Shown here in pieces: positions 1 through 6,811 of a stretch of 26,095 nt of DNA. The position numbers were made by a program, and so were the translations under genes. The notes under the pieces are model-generated. The model was not told the origin of the DNA. It ran no database searches and saw only the letters and a list, made by a program, of their open reading frames with translations. The stretch is from Candidatus Iainarchaeum sp. (GTDB taxonomy: Archaea; Iainarchaeota; Iainarchaeia; Iainarchaeales; DTGL01), in NCBI GenBank assembly GCA_017608995.1, contig JAFCEU010000005.1:1-26095 (forward strand), read 5' to 3'. Within the stretch, counting starts at the first letter, position 1. The number at the start of each line of letters is the position of its first letter.

Positions 1-242
1 TTTCAATTCAAAGTCAAGGCAAAGAACTAAATGAAGCATGCGCTAATGAAGAAGTTGCAGTATCAATTGATAAAGGCGTTGTAGGCAGAAATATAAAGCT
101 AAATGAAACATTCTATAGCTTCATACCAAAGAAGCAGTTTAATGATGTTCTCACGCTTGATTTGAACAAGGAAGAAAAAGGACTTTTGGAAGAAATAAAA
201 GATATTGAGCAAAAAATAGAGGAAGAAAAGGTGGTTGAATGA
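1..242 (+). CDS. infB: Translation initiation factor aIF5B, C-terminal end (partial)
   Basis: This is the 3' end of a gene that begins before the window. The open frame (codons starting at base 3) gives 79 residues plus stop. It reads IQSQGKELNEA, then VAVSIDKGVVGRNI and FIPKKQ, ending in a charged helix rich in E and K. That is the pattern of the last domain of archaeal aIF5B, the GTPase that promotes subunit joining; family members carry an IQ..G..V..A - EVAVSI - P-VGR-I series here. The GTPase domain lies outside the window. The stop TGA overlaps the rps6e start as ATGA, so the two genes are likely co-translated. aIF5B next to rps6e and aIF2-gamma is a common archaeal arrangement, which supports the call. 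Confidence 0.85.
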   Translation, partial: SIQSQGKELNEACANEEVAVSIDKGVVGRNIKLNETFYSFIPKKQFNDVLTLDLNKEEKGLLEEIKDIEQKIEEEKVVE

Positions 243-667
243 ACTTGGTTATTAGCGACCCAAAAACAAGAAAGGCGTACAGCATAAATACGGAAAAGCC
301 AGTCTTTATTGGTAAGAAGATTGGTGACGAAGTGGATCTAAGCATATTAGGCGTGCGTGGATATAAAGGAGTGATTACTGGCGGTAGTGATAAGGATGGG
401 TTTCCAATGAAACCAACGCTGCCAGGAACCGCGAGAAAAATGCTCTTTATGGCTGGCGGCGTAGGCTACAGGCCAAAGGAGAGAGGCATGCGCAAAAGAA
501 AAAGAATTAGGGGCAATACTATTGCTGAAGATATTCACCAAGTGAATATCAAAGTAACTCAGTATGGTGATAAGCCTCTCGAAGAGCTTCTTAAGAAAGA
601 AGAAGCAAGTGAAAAAAGCGAAGGTGGCGAAGAGAAAAAAGAGGAAAAGCAGGAAGAAAGTAAATAA
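239..667 (+). CDS. rps6e: 30S ribosomal protein S6e
   Basis: A 142-residue protein of the small ribosomal subunit. Residues 1-115 match the archaeal S6e core: MNLVISDPKTRKAYSI at the start, FIGKKIGDEVD, ITGGSDKDGFPM and the basic RKRKRIRGNTI segment. Archaeal S6e is usually near 125-130 aa. Here the end is a Lys/Glu/Ser-rich, probably disordered tail (about residues 116-142) with a net mixed charge. The start ATG overlaps the aIF5B stop by four bases, so the gene probably depends on upstream translation. The following gene, aIF2-gamma, begins 34 bases later on the same strand, consistent with one transcript. Confidence 0.95.
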   Translation: MNLVISDPKTRKAYSINTEKPVFIGKKIGDEVDLSILGVRGYKGVITGGSDKDGFPMKPTLPGTARKMLFMAGGVGYRPKERGMRKRKRIRGNTIAEDIHQVNIKVTQYGDKPLEELLKKEEASEKSEGGEEKKEEKQEESK

Positions 668-701
668 TTCGAATGAGTAAGGCATGCGATGTGTGAGTAT
701 A

Positions 702-1904
702 ATGGTGAAAAGAGCTAAAGGTAAAACAATACAAGCAAGCGTAAACATAGGACTTATAGGGCATGTTGACGCTGGGAAAACGAGTTTGGTAGAGGCACTT
801 ACAGGCCAGTGGGTTGATACGCACAGCGAGGAGCTCAAAAGGGGCATTTCCATAAGGATTGGCTATGCCGATGCATGCTTTTATCTTTGCCCGAAATGTA
901 AGCGATATTTTTCTATTAAGGAAAAATGCCCTTATTGTGGTGCAAAAGGGGAATTCCAAAGAAAGGTGTCCTTTGTTGATGCTCCAGGACATGAAACCCT
1001 TATGACTACTATGCTTAGTGGCGCTGCTCTTATGCATGGGGCAATACTTGTAATTGCAGCAAATGAGCGTTGTCCGCAAGCACAAACAATTGAGCACTTG
1101 AATGCGATTCAGATAAGTGGGGTTAAAAACATTGTAGTGGCCCAAAATAAAATCGATTTGGTGAGCAAGGAACAGGCATTACACAACTATAAGGAGATTG
1201 TGGCATTCCTCAAAGAATATAACTGCCAAGCAACGATTATCCCTACCGCTGCGCACTTACGCGTAAATATCGATTTGCTTATTGAAGCGATAGAAAAGCA
1301 CATCGCTTCACCAAAATTTGATGCAAACAAGCCCTTAAAGATGTATTGTGGCAGGTCGTTTGATATTAATAAGCCTGGCACAAAACCCGCAGAGCTTAAA
1401 GGCGGCGTACTCGGTGGAACGATAATGCAAGGAGGTATAAAGAAGGGACAGAAAATAGAGATAAGCCCAGGGCCCTTAGGGGAAAAGATCGTTACAGAGG
1501 TGCTTGACATAAGTTGTGCCGATGGCCCTCTTGAAGAAGCAAAGCCAGGCGGCCTTATAGCGATAGAAACACAGCTCGATCCAAGTATAACTCAAAATGA
1601 TCAGATGCGAGGTCAGCTAATAGGCAAGCCAGGAACACTGCCTGAGCCTTCAGAAGCAATGGAGCTTGAAGTATCTTTCCTAGAAAGAGCTGTTGCTAAT
1701 ATTCCAAAGGAGTTAAAGATGAATGAGTCGGTGGTGCTAACAATAGGCTCGATGAATATGCTTGGCAAGATAGTTAAGGGGAAGGGAAACAGAATAATCG
1801 TTGAACTTAAAAAACCTGCGGCGTTTTGGAAAGGGCAGAATATAGCGATAAGCAAACTCCATAATATGCGCTGGAGGTTAGTGGGCTATGGTAAGGTCGT
1901 ATAA
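702..1904 (+). CDS. eif2g: Translation initiation factor aIF2, gamma subunit
   Basis: The GTP-binding core of the aIF2 heterotrimer, which brings initiator Met-tRNA to the 30S subunit. From ATG 702 the protein is 400 aa, normal for the family. Visible motifs: P-loop GHVDAGKT near residues 20-27; switch region with EELKRGISIRIGYAD; a C4 zinc knuckle CPKC...CPYCG near 63-80; DAPGHE near 94; NKID near 150; then two beta-barrel domains. An in-frame ATG at 684 would add six residues (MRCVSI) that look unlike the family; 702 follows a GTGAG element and gives the usual MVKRAKG start, so 702 is preferred. The alpha and beta subunits are not in the window. The 3' end overlaps the PIN gene by 17 bases. 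Confidence 0.96.
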   Translation: MVKRAKGKTIQASVNIGLIGHVDAGKTSLVEALTGQWVDTHSEELKRGISIRIGYADACFYLCPKCKRYFSIKEKCPYCGAKGEFQRKVSFVDAPGHETLMTTMLSGAALMHGAILVIAANERCPQAQTIEHLNAIQISGVKNIVVAQNKIDLVSKEQALHNYKEIVAFLKEYNCQATIIPTAAHLRVNIDLLIEAIEKHIASPKFDANKPLKMYCGRSFDINKPGTKPAELKGGVLGGTIMQGGIKKGQKIEISPGPLGEKIVTEVLDISCADGPLEEAKPGGLIAIETQLDPSITQNDQMRGQLIGKPGTLPEPSEAMELEVSFLERAVANIPKELKMNESVVLTIGSMNMLGKIVKGKGNRIIVELKKPAAFWKGQNIAISKLHNMRWRLVGYGKVV

Positions 1905-2268
1905 GGTTGCTTTAGACACAAACATGCTTTTATATATAACTTCTCACAAAATTGATGTCTTTGCAGAGATAAGAAAGAACTTTGGAAATGTTATATTCAT
2001 CGTTCCACAAAGTATATGCAATGAGCTCGAAAGACTAAGGGAAGGGAATGTAAGCAGAGCAAAGCAGGTGAATATCGCAGAGCAACTAATGAAGAAAAAC
2101 CAAGTGAAGATAATCAAGCTTTCGAATGATGCTGACAACGATCTGCTAGAACTAGCGAAGCAGGGGATGATAGTTGCAACGAACGACAAAGAACTTAAAA
2201 AAAGAATTAAAGATTTTGGTGGTAGGGTTATTTATTTAAGAAAGAAAAAGCTCATAGAAGGGATGTAG
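1888..2268 (+). CDS. PIN-domain ribonuclease, FCF1/Utp24-like
   Basis: A single-domain 126-residue PIN protein. Residues 6-11 (KVALDTN) give the first acidic residue and LDTN signature. ELERLREG near residue 47 gives the middle acidic helix, and MIVATNDKELKKR near residue 92 gives the last acidic strand. This order and size match the archaeal proteins related to FCF1/Utp24, which act in pre-rRNA processing in eukaryotes. The location between aIF2-gamma and rpo7 is typical for this family and argues for a housekeeping RNA-maturation role rather than a VapC toxin; no antitoxin gene is present. The start ATG lies inside the aIF2-gamma gene. Function in archaea is inferred from the family, not shown here. 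Confidence 0.85.
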   Translation: MVRSYKVALDTNMLLYITSHKIDVFAEIRKNFGNVIFIVPQSICNELERLREGNVSRAKQVNIAEQLMKKNQVKIIKLSNDADNDLLELAKQGMIVATNDKELKKRIKDFGGRVIYLRKKKLIEGM

Positions 2269-2910
2269 ATGTTCGAGGTTGTACGTGTAAGGGATAAGAT
2301 TAGGGTTCCGCCTATAAAATTAGGGAGCAAAATGAAAAAGGCGCTGCTTGAAATAGCACAGGAGCAGTACGAAGGCTTAGTTGATGAAGATATCGGCATT
2401 ATAGTGGCTGTTATAAATGCTAAAAAAGTTGGCGAAGGCAAGATCGTTCCAGGAGATGGGGCAGTTTATTACAAAGCTGAGCTTGAGTTCTTAGCGTTTA
2501 GGCCAAAGCTCCATGAAGTGGTCGAAGGTCAGGTTACAGAAACTGCAGAGTTCGGTTTATTTGTGAGAGTCGGCCCAATGGATGGATTAATACATGTAAG
2601 TCAAATAATGGATGAATACCTGAATTACGACTCAAAGAATTCAATGTTTATATCGAAAGAAACCAAGCAAAAGATTGGACTCAACGATAAAGTGTTAGCA
2701 AGAATAGTAAGTATAAGTCTCAAAGGCACGCTTGCGGACTCTAAACTTGGTTTAACCATGAGGCAGCCTTTCCTTGGAAAGCTCCAATGGGTTGAGCAGC
2801 AGATAAAAGATGTAAGAAGTGGCAAAGCGAAGGAGAAAAAGGAGAAAGAGGCCAAAAGCAAAGCAAAACCCCAAAAGCATGCAAAGAAGGAAAAAGGTGG
2901 TAAAAAATGA
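2269..2910 (+). CDS. rpo7: RNA polymerase subunit Rpo7 (RpoE1)
   Basis: The S1-fold half of the RNA polymerase stalk, which binds exiting RNA and helps open promoters; its partner Rpo4 is not in this window. The N-terminal RNP-like domain begins MFEVVRVRDKIRVPP, and KVGEGKIVPGDGAVYYK closes it. The S1 domain starts near residue 82 with VVEGQVTETAEFGLFVRVGPMDGLIHVSQI. After the normal end near residue 180 a basic Lys-rich tail of about 30 residues follows (KEKKEKEAKSKAKPQKHAKK), which is longer than in many archaeal Rpo7 proteins and could contact RNA or DNA. The gene follows the PIN stop directly and its TGA overlaps the spt4 ATG. Confidence 0.95.
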   Translation: MFEVVRVRDKIRVPPIKLGSKMKKALLEIAQEQYEGLVDEDIGIIVAVINAKKVGEGKIVPGDGAVYYKAELEFLAFRPKLHEVVEGQVTETAEFGLFVRVGPMDGLIHVSQIMDEYLNYDSKNSMFISKETKQKIGLNDKVLARIVSISLKGTLADSKLGLTMRQPFLGKLQWVEQQIKDVRSGKAKEKKEKEAKSKAKPQKHAKKEKGGKK

Positions 2911-3104
2911 TGCAGAGGGAAAAGGCTTGTAGGAATTGTAGAAAAATTGTGGAAAAAGGCAAGGAATGTCCTGTGTGTGGTAGCACATCCTTTACAACAT
3001 TTTGGCGTGGTTATGTGCTTATATTAGATCCAGAAAAGTCGGAAATAGCCAAAAAGATGGGAATAAACAATATAGGTAAATATGCACTACGTATAAGCAG
3101 GTGA
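2907..3104 (+). CDS. spt4: Transcription elongation factor Spt4 (RpoE2)
   Basis: A 65-residue zinc protein that pairs with Spt5 and binds the polymerase clamp to raise processivity. Four cysteines form the zinc site: CRNC near residues 8-11 and CPVC near 21-24. These are followed by FTTFWRGYVLILDPEKSEIAKKMG, the strand and helix that form the Spt5 interface. The ATG overlaps the rpo7 stop (ATGA), and a second ATG follows at once, so the protein could start at either of its first two residues. Rpo7 followed by Spt4 and S24e is a conserved archaeal order. Confidence 0.95.
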   Translation: MMQREKACRNCRKIVEKGKECPVCGSTSFTTFWRGYVLILDPEKSEIAKKMGINNIGKYALRISR

Positions 3105-3108
3105 TGCG

Positions 3109-3426
3109 ATGGAACTGAATATAGCAAACGAGGTTCAGAACCCCGTTCTTGGAAGGAAGGAGATTGAATTTGAAATAAATACTGTTGTTACACCCTCGCG
3201 CGAAGAAATAAAAAGGAAGTTAGCTGCTCTGAAGAATGCCAAGGAGGAGCTAATAGTAATAAAATACATAAAGCAGCTGTTTGGTGAGCACAGAGCAGTA
3301 GGCAAGGCACATATTTACAAATCAGCAGAAATGCTAAAAAGAGCCGAGCCGAAATATTTGCTTGAGCGAGGTAAGAAAAAAGAAAAGAGCACGGAAGCTC
3401 AAAAAACAGAGGAACAGAAAGGTTGA
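3109..3426 (+). CDS. rps24e: 30S ribosomal protein S24e
   Basis: A 105-residue ribosomal protein. The first 85 residues show the S24e fold: MELNIANEVQNPVLGRKEIEF, then TPSREEIKRKLAA and the basic FGEHRAVGKAHIYKS loop, which in the family contacts 16S rRNA. The C-terminus is extended by a Lys/Glu/Gln-rich tail, as in S6e and Rpo7 just upstream. A strong GGTGAT ribosome site at 3100-3105, which overlaps the spt4 stop, lies three bases before the ATG and fixes the start. The rps27ae gene follows five bases after the stop. Confidence 0.95.
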   Translation: MELNIANEVQNPVLGRKEIEFEINTVVTPSREEIKRKLAALKNAKEELIVIKYIKQLFGEHRAVGKAHIYKSAEMLKRAEPKYLLERGKKKEKSTEAQKTEEQKG

Positions 3427-3431
3427 TGTAA

Positions 3432-3608
3432 ATGGCAGAAGGTAAAAAGAAGAAATATACAAAAGCGAGCTTTTACGAATATACTGGCGAAAAGCTTGAA
3501 AGAAAAAGGCCTTTTTGTCCTAAATGCGGGCCTGGCGTATTTATGGCTGAGCACAAAGATAGATACGCTTGCGGAAGTTGTGGCTATACAAAATGGAAAG
3601 ATAAATAG
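3432..3608 (+). CDS. rps27ae: 30S ribosomal protein S27ae
   Basis: A 58-residue zinc ribosomal protein. The translation begins MAEGKKKKYTKASFYEY and contains CPKCGPGVFMAEHKDRYACGSCGYT, a C4 zinc finger with two CxxC pairs near residues 29-32 and 47-50. This is the archaeal version of the S27a domain that in eukaryotes is made as a ubiquitin fusion. A GGTTGAT element at 3421-3427 precedes the ATG. The gene sits five bases after rps24e, the usual archaeal neighbour, and two bases before the next gene. Confidence 0.95.
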   Translation: MAEGKKKKYTKASFYEYTGEKLERKRPFCPKCGPGVFMAEHKDRYACGSCGYTKWKDK

Positions 3609-3610
3609 TT

Positions 3611-4156
3611 ATGTGGTTTGTAATATTCGATATTTTACTTATTTTTGTGCCAGCGATTATCTATCTGTACGAAGAGCGAAGTAAAGGCACCAATACGCAG
3701 AGACTTATAAAGGCGTTTAAGAGGCTTGGCTTAGAGGGCATGCAAGTAAAAGAACTTGTTATAAAAAGCACAATATTGCTGTTGATGGTTTTGCTTATAT
3801 CGGTAATTCTCTTCCTTATTTTTTCTTTCTTTGGAATCGATGACACCGCACAAGTGGACGAGAGGGTTAGAACGCTAGGCATTGCGCTTGTTGCATACGT
3901 TTTAGTTGTGCGTGTACCTGCTGAAGAGATATTTTTTAGAGGGCTTTTAGTGAAAAAGATTGGGATCGTGCCAGCTTCTTTAATTTTTGGTTTGGCACAT
4001 TATGGATATGGTTCTATTGCAGAAATTATTGGTGCGTTTGTGCTCGGCCTTGTGTTTTCTTATGCATATAAGCGGAACAATAACCTGCTGCCAAACATAA
4101 TCGCACATAGCTTATATAATTTATTATTCTTTATAACCTTATTTGGATTTGGGTGA
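3611..4156 (+). CDS. CPBP-family intramembrane metalloprotease
   Basis: A 181-residue membrane protein with about five predicted membrane segments (near 3-20, 53-74, 90-103, 117-130 and 138-152, with a last hydrophobic stretch to the end). It carries the CPBP/ABI (Rce1-like) motifs: EEIFFRG at residues 105-111 (E105, E106, R110), FGLAH ending at H130, and HSLYN at 166-170 (H166, N170). In the family the glutamates and histidines form the intramembrane catalytic site; members cleave prenylated CaaX proteins, bacteriocins or unknown substrates. The substrate here cannot be told. It begins two bases after rps27ae and overlaps the kae1 region, so it rides in a translation operon. Confidence 0.85.
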   Translation: MWFVIFDILLIFVPAIIYLYEERSKGTNTQRLIKAFKRLGLEGMQVKELVIKSTILLLMVLLISVILFLIFSFFGIDDTAQVDERVRTLGIALVAYVLVVRVPAEEIFFRGLLVKKIGIVPASLIFGLAHYGYGSIAEIIGAFVLGLVFSYAYKRNNNLLPNIIAHSLYNLLFFITLFGFG

Positions 4157-4164
4157 AAGCAATT

Positions 4165-5139
4165 ATGCTGTGTCTTGGGATAGAAAGCACTGCGCATACA
4201 TTCGGCATAGGCATTATAAGCGATAAAGGCAAAATACTTGCTAACGAAAAGGAATCATTTAGAAGCAAGCACAGTGGCCTAAAACCACAGGAAGCGGCCG
4301 ACTTTCACCTTTCGAACGCTTGCAAAGTATTGAAGCGTGCGCTTGCAAAAGCTAAGCTTTCTATAAAGGACGTTGATGTTCTTGCATTTGCAAGAGGCCC
4401 TGGCTTAGGCCCCTGCTTAAAGGTTGGCGCAACAGCCGCACGCACCCTATCTCTTCTACATAACAAACCACTTGTAGCTGTAAATCACTGCGTTGCACAT
4501 ATAGAGATAGGCAAACTTTTAACAAAAGCAAAAGACCCGGTAGTTGTTTATGTAAGCGGTGGCAACACTCAAATAATAGCTTTAGAGAAAAATCGTTACA
4601 GAATATTTGGCGAAACGCTTGATATTGGCATAGGCAATATGCTTGATTCCTTTGGCAGAACCCTTGGTTTGGGTTTTCCTGCTGGGCCAATCTTGGATAA
4701 AATGTATTTTAAAGGCAAGAAGTATATTGAATTGCCATATACTGTAAAAGGCACTGATTTGGCATTTGCTGGCTTGCAAACCGCAGCCGAGAAGCTTATT
4801 GGAAAGGTGAAAAAAGAGGATTTGGTTTATAGCTTGCTTCAAAATGCGTTCGCCATGCTTACGGAAGTAACTGAGCGGGCTTTAGCATATACTGAGCGAA
4901 ATGAAGTATTGCTTGTTGGCGGTGTTGCTTCAAGCAGAGCTCTGCGAAGCACGCTTTCTAAAATGTGTAAAGCGCGAAACGCAAAGCTCTTTGTTCCAAA
5001 GCAAGAGTTTTGCGTAGACAATGGTGCCATGATTGCATGGCTTGGAATGCTTGAATTCCTACATGGAAAAAGCACGCCTGTAGAAAAAAGCGCGGTGAAG
5101 CAAAAGTTGCGCTTGGATGATACAGAAATAAAATGGTAG
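4165..5139 (+). CDS. kae1: tRNA N6-threonylcarbamoyladenosine synthase subunit Kae1
   Basis: The catalytic subunit of KEOPS, which transfers threonylcarbamoyl to A37 of ANN-decoding tRNAs. The ASKHA-fold signs are clear: MLCLGIESTAHTFGIGI at the N-terminus, the metal pair H108/H112 in NHCVAHIEIG, VYVSGGNTQI for nucleotide binding, and DNGAMIAWLG near the end. ATG 4165 gives the family-typical start and 324 aa. A GTG at 4153 overlapping the protease stop (GTGA) would add four residues and cannot be excluded. In many euryarchaea Kae1 is fused to Bud32; here it ends after the Kae1 domain, and bud32 is a separate gene about 960 bases away past two opposite-strand genes. Confidence 0.95.
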   Translation: MLCLGIESTAHTFGIGIISDKGKILANEKESFRSKHSGLKPQEAADFHLSNACKVLKRALAKAKLSIKDVDVLAFARGPGLGPCLKVGATAARTLSLLHNKPLVAVNHCVAHIEIGKLLTKAKDPVVVYVSGGNTQIIALEKNRYRIFGETLDIGIGNMLDSFGRTLGLGFPAGPILDKMYFKGKKYIELPYTVKGTDLAFAGLQTAAEKLIGKVKKEDLVYSLLQNAFAMLTEVTERALAYTERNEVLLVGGVASSRALRSTLSKMCKARNAKLFVPKQEFCVDNGAMIAWLGMLEFLHGKSTPVEKSAVKQKLRLDDTEIKW

Positions 5140-5316
5140 CTATATTTCGCCTTTTCTTTCCTTCTCCTCAAGTGCTTTTATAAGCTCTTGTCTGTGCTTT
5201 TCAAATTTTTCCTTAAGTTCACGAAGCTCCTGCAAGGTGTGTTGCTCTAAGAGTTCGTGATATTCCCATTGCACAAGCTCATCCAAAATCTCCTTATAAC
5301 TCCTATCCGTGCTCAT
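5140..5316 (-). CDS. Small coiled-coil protein, unrecognised
   Basis: A 58-residue acidic/basic helical protein starting MSTDRSYKEILDELVQ. Residues 20-58 are dominated by Leu/Glu/Lys with heptad-like spacing (LQELRELKEKFEKHRQELIK), which suggests a coiled coil or helical hairpin. A GGTGGT ribosome site (minus strand, bases 5325-5320) lies three bases before ATG 5316 and selects this start over an in-frame ATG at 5343 that would add a hydrophobic MFFLFIGG. It ends next to the kae1 stop, convergent with it. It may be the second gene of a short transcript with the membrane protein upstream (5395-6015). No family is recognised. Confidence 0.6.
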   Translation of the reverse strand: MSTDRSYKEILDELVQWEYHELLEQHTLQELRELKEKFEKHRQELIKALEEKERKGEI

Positions 5317-5394
5317 AGAACCACCAATAAAAAGAAAAAACAATTAGCATTAAAAAAGGGTTTGAACGCTATGCGAGTCTCACAACCACTGCAT

Positions 5395-6015
5395 TTAACG
5401 AGCTTTCTTGAAATGCCTAAGTCCGCGTTTCCCTTTAAACTTCATTGCATCAAATTGTCTCATATAGGCGTGTAGCCATATAAATATTGCGGTTATGACC
5501 AAAAACACTATTATATTTACAACAGTAGTAATTGGGGCTTGGAGCTCCAAGCCTAAAGGTTCCCACCATTCTATACTTTGCTCAGGGTCTAAATAATAAT
5601 ATATTGCTACAGCAACGCTAATAACGTATGCGAGCTCAATCGTGAGCATTGTCATGCTATAAGGATTTTCCTTTTGCTTAGAAAGCTTTGATTTTGCAAC
5701 ATTCTTTATGCGATGAAAAGCATTGCGCTGAATTGTGTAAAGCTCTGATTGTTTTTTCATAAGAGCTAAGTTTATAACTGCTATACCAAAAACACTTAGC
5801 GCAGCAAGCAAGTAGCTATTGAAGTCGTTAGAAAAAATAAGGGCTTTACTGGTTATCGCGGGTTTGATTATAATGTAGAACTCAAACGCAAAGAGCAGCA
5901 AGAAAAATAACTCAACTAATAAAAGTGCGAAAAGCTTTCTATTGCTGAAGATATCCCTGAGCCTAAAACTAAAAATTGGCATATCTTCCTTGGCTATAAA
6001 CTTTGCACGAGGCAT
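5395..6015 (-). CDS. Four-helix membrane protein, unrecognised
   Basis: A 206-residue protein with four hydrophobic segments near residues 29-50, 66-85, 122-142 and 164-184, in two pairs separated by a basic cytoplasm-like loop (about 86-115, rich in K, R and Q). Both ends are strongly basic (HFKKAR at the C-terminus), so a cytoplasmic N- and C-terminus is likely. No catalytic motif or family is recognised. The ATG has no ribosome site; an A/T-rich TATA-like element around 6032-6045 lies about 25 bases upstream, so the message is probably leaderless. It is divergent from bud32 and shares the control region that contains the inverted repeat at 6053-6088. Confidence 0.65.
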   Translation of the reverse strand: MPRAKFIAKEDMPIFSFRLRDIFSNRKLFALLLVELFFLLLFAFEFYIIIKPAITSKALIFSNDFNSYLLAALSVFGIAVINLALMKKQSELYTIQRNAFHRIKNVAKSKLSKQKENPYSMTMLTIELAYVISVAVAIYYYLDPEQSIEWWEPLGLELQAPITTVVNIIVFLVITAIFIWLHAYMRQFDAMKFKGKRGLRHFKKAR

Positions 6016-6052
6016 AATAAAAAAAGCCCTCTTTAAAATAAAAAACTTCCTA

Positions 6053-6088
6053 TGGGAAAGTTGTTGAAGATTTTATATATCTTTCCCA
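6053..6088. promoter_or_regulatory. Inverted repeat bracketing the bud32 TATA box
   Basis: Perfect 8-base arms, TGGGAAAG at 6053-6060 and CTTTCCCA at 6081-6088, are separated by 20 bases that contain the TATA element TTTTATATAT (6071-6080). The left arm lies upstream of the TATA/BRE position and the right arm between TATA and the expected transcription start near the bud32 ATG (6103). A protein bound to both arms would block TBP/TFB, so this looks like an operator. The arms alone could occur by chance in A/T-rich DNA; the position is the main argument. Confidence 0.45.
6071..6080 (+). promoter_or_regulatory. Archaeal TATA box for bud32
   Basis: TTTTATATAT is centred about 27 bases before ATG 6103, the spacing expected between an archaeal TATA box and the start site. 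There is no ribosome-binding sequence between them, so the bud32 message is likely leaderless. Confidence 0.6.
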
Positions 6089-6102
6089 GCATACCTTGAA
6101 TA

Positions 6103-6702
6103 ATGGAACTCATAAAGCGCGGGGCTGAAGCAGAACTTTTCAAAACCGCTTGGCATGGTCTGCATGCAGTTAAGAAGGTGCGAATAAAGAAAGCCTACCG
6201 GGATAGAAGGCTTGACAATAGAATAAGGGCCACACGCACAAAGATTGAGGCAATGCTATTGCACAAAGCAAAGCTCTTGGGGATTAGAACACCAACAATA
6301 TTTAAGGTAGATTTAGAAAAGAACGAATTATTGGTTGAATATATTGATGGAATAAAGGCAAAGGAGTGCATTGAAAAAAACATTTCGCTTTGCAAAAAGA
6401 TCGCTAAAGATATTGCAATGCTACATAACGCGGGGCTCATCCATGGCGACCTGACAATGGATAATATAATAGTAGTTAATAAGGAACCTGTGCTTATAGA
6501 CTTTGGCCTTGGCTTTTATTCGCATAAAATAGAGGATAAAGCAACAGATATGCTAAACCTGAAAAAGAGCCTTTTAGCGCTAAAGCCAGAGCTAAAAAAG
6601 GAGTGGAACGCGATAATGCGTTACTATGCGAAGCACGCGCATAAAGGCAAAGAGATTGTAAAAAGGATGCAACATATCGAGAGCAGAGTACGCTATATTT
6701 AA
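6103..6702 (+). CDS. bud32: KEOPS kinase/ATPase Bud32
   Basis: A small atypical protein kinase (199 aa) that binds Kae1 and works as an ATPase in KEOPS. Seen motifs: K24 in AVKKVRIKKAYR, the ATP-site lysine; HGDLTMDNII at 114-123, the catalytic loop; IDFGLG at 132-137, the metal-binding DFG. The basic C-terminus (KRMQHIESRVRYI) matches the conserved Bud32 tail that contacts tRNA in studied archaea. It is a free-standing protein, not a Kae1-Bud32 fusion. The promoter is separate from that of kae1 and carries the inverted repeat described above. The gene ends about 110 bases before rps15. Confidence 0.93.
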   Translation: MELIKRGAEAELFKTAWHGLHAVKKVRIKKAYRDRRLDNRIRATRTKIEAMLLHKAKLLGIRTPTIFKVDLEKNELLVEYIDGIKAKECIEKNISLCKKIAKDIAMLHNAGLIHGDLTMDNIIVVNKEPVLIDFGLGFYSHKIEDKATDMLNLKKSLLALKPELKKEWNAIMRYYAKHAHKGKEIVKRMQHIESRVRYI

Positions 6703-6744
6703 AATTGCTTGCATGCGCAAACATTTAAATTAATTTCCTTGGCG

Positions 6745-6755
6745 ATATTTTATAT
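6745..6755 (+). promoter_or_regulatory. Likely TATA box for the rps15-rps3ae operon
   Basis: The run ATTTTATATTC is the best TATA match upstream of rps15; a second A/T-rich element, ATTTAAATTAATT, lies at 6722-6734. With the usual 22-27 base spacing, the first would start transcription near 6773-6780, at the base of the leader hairpin (6773-6802). The second would place the start near 6750. Which one is used cannot be told from sequence. Confidence 0.45.
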
Positions 6756-6772
6756 TCTTGTTGTTATTTGTG

Positions 6773-6802
6773 TCTATTCCACGCCGCTAAGGGTGGAATG
6801 GA
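6773..6802 (+). promoter_or_regulatory. Hairpin in the rps15 leader covering the ribosome site
   Basis: A ten-pair stem joins TCTATTCCAC (6773-6782) to GTGGAATGGA (6793-6802) with one U-G wobble (6775-6800); the loop is ten bases. It ends nine bases before the rps15 ATG. The only Shine-Dalgarno-like bases, GGAG at 6800-6803, are mostly paired in the stem. The wobble next to a C-G pair makes a 5'-GG/5'-CU tandem like the GU/GC element that S15 recognises in 16S helix 22. Autoregulation by S15 is well known in bacteria; here it is an inference. Confidence 0.45.
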
Positions 6803-6811
6803 GTTGGTAGT

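Noticed and set aside
591..1145. Long open frame (184 codons) on the minus strand opposite aIF2-gamma
   Set aside because: It overlaps two certain genes on the plus strand, has no ribosome site and its translation looks like an antisense shadow.
1888..2268. VapC toxin of a toxin-antitoxin pair
   Set aside because: There is no antitoxin gene next to it, and the LDTN/ELERLREG/TNDKELKKR pattern and operon position fit the FCF1-like housekeeping family.
5344..5394. tRNA-like text on the minus strand (CAGTGGTTG and GTTCAAAC followed by a T run)
   Set aside because: The bases flanking GTTCAAAC do not pair as a T-stem, and no acceptor or anticodon stem can be built; the rest would fall inside the membrane-protein gene.
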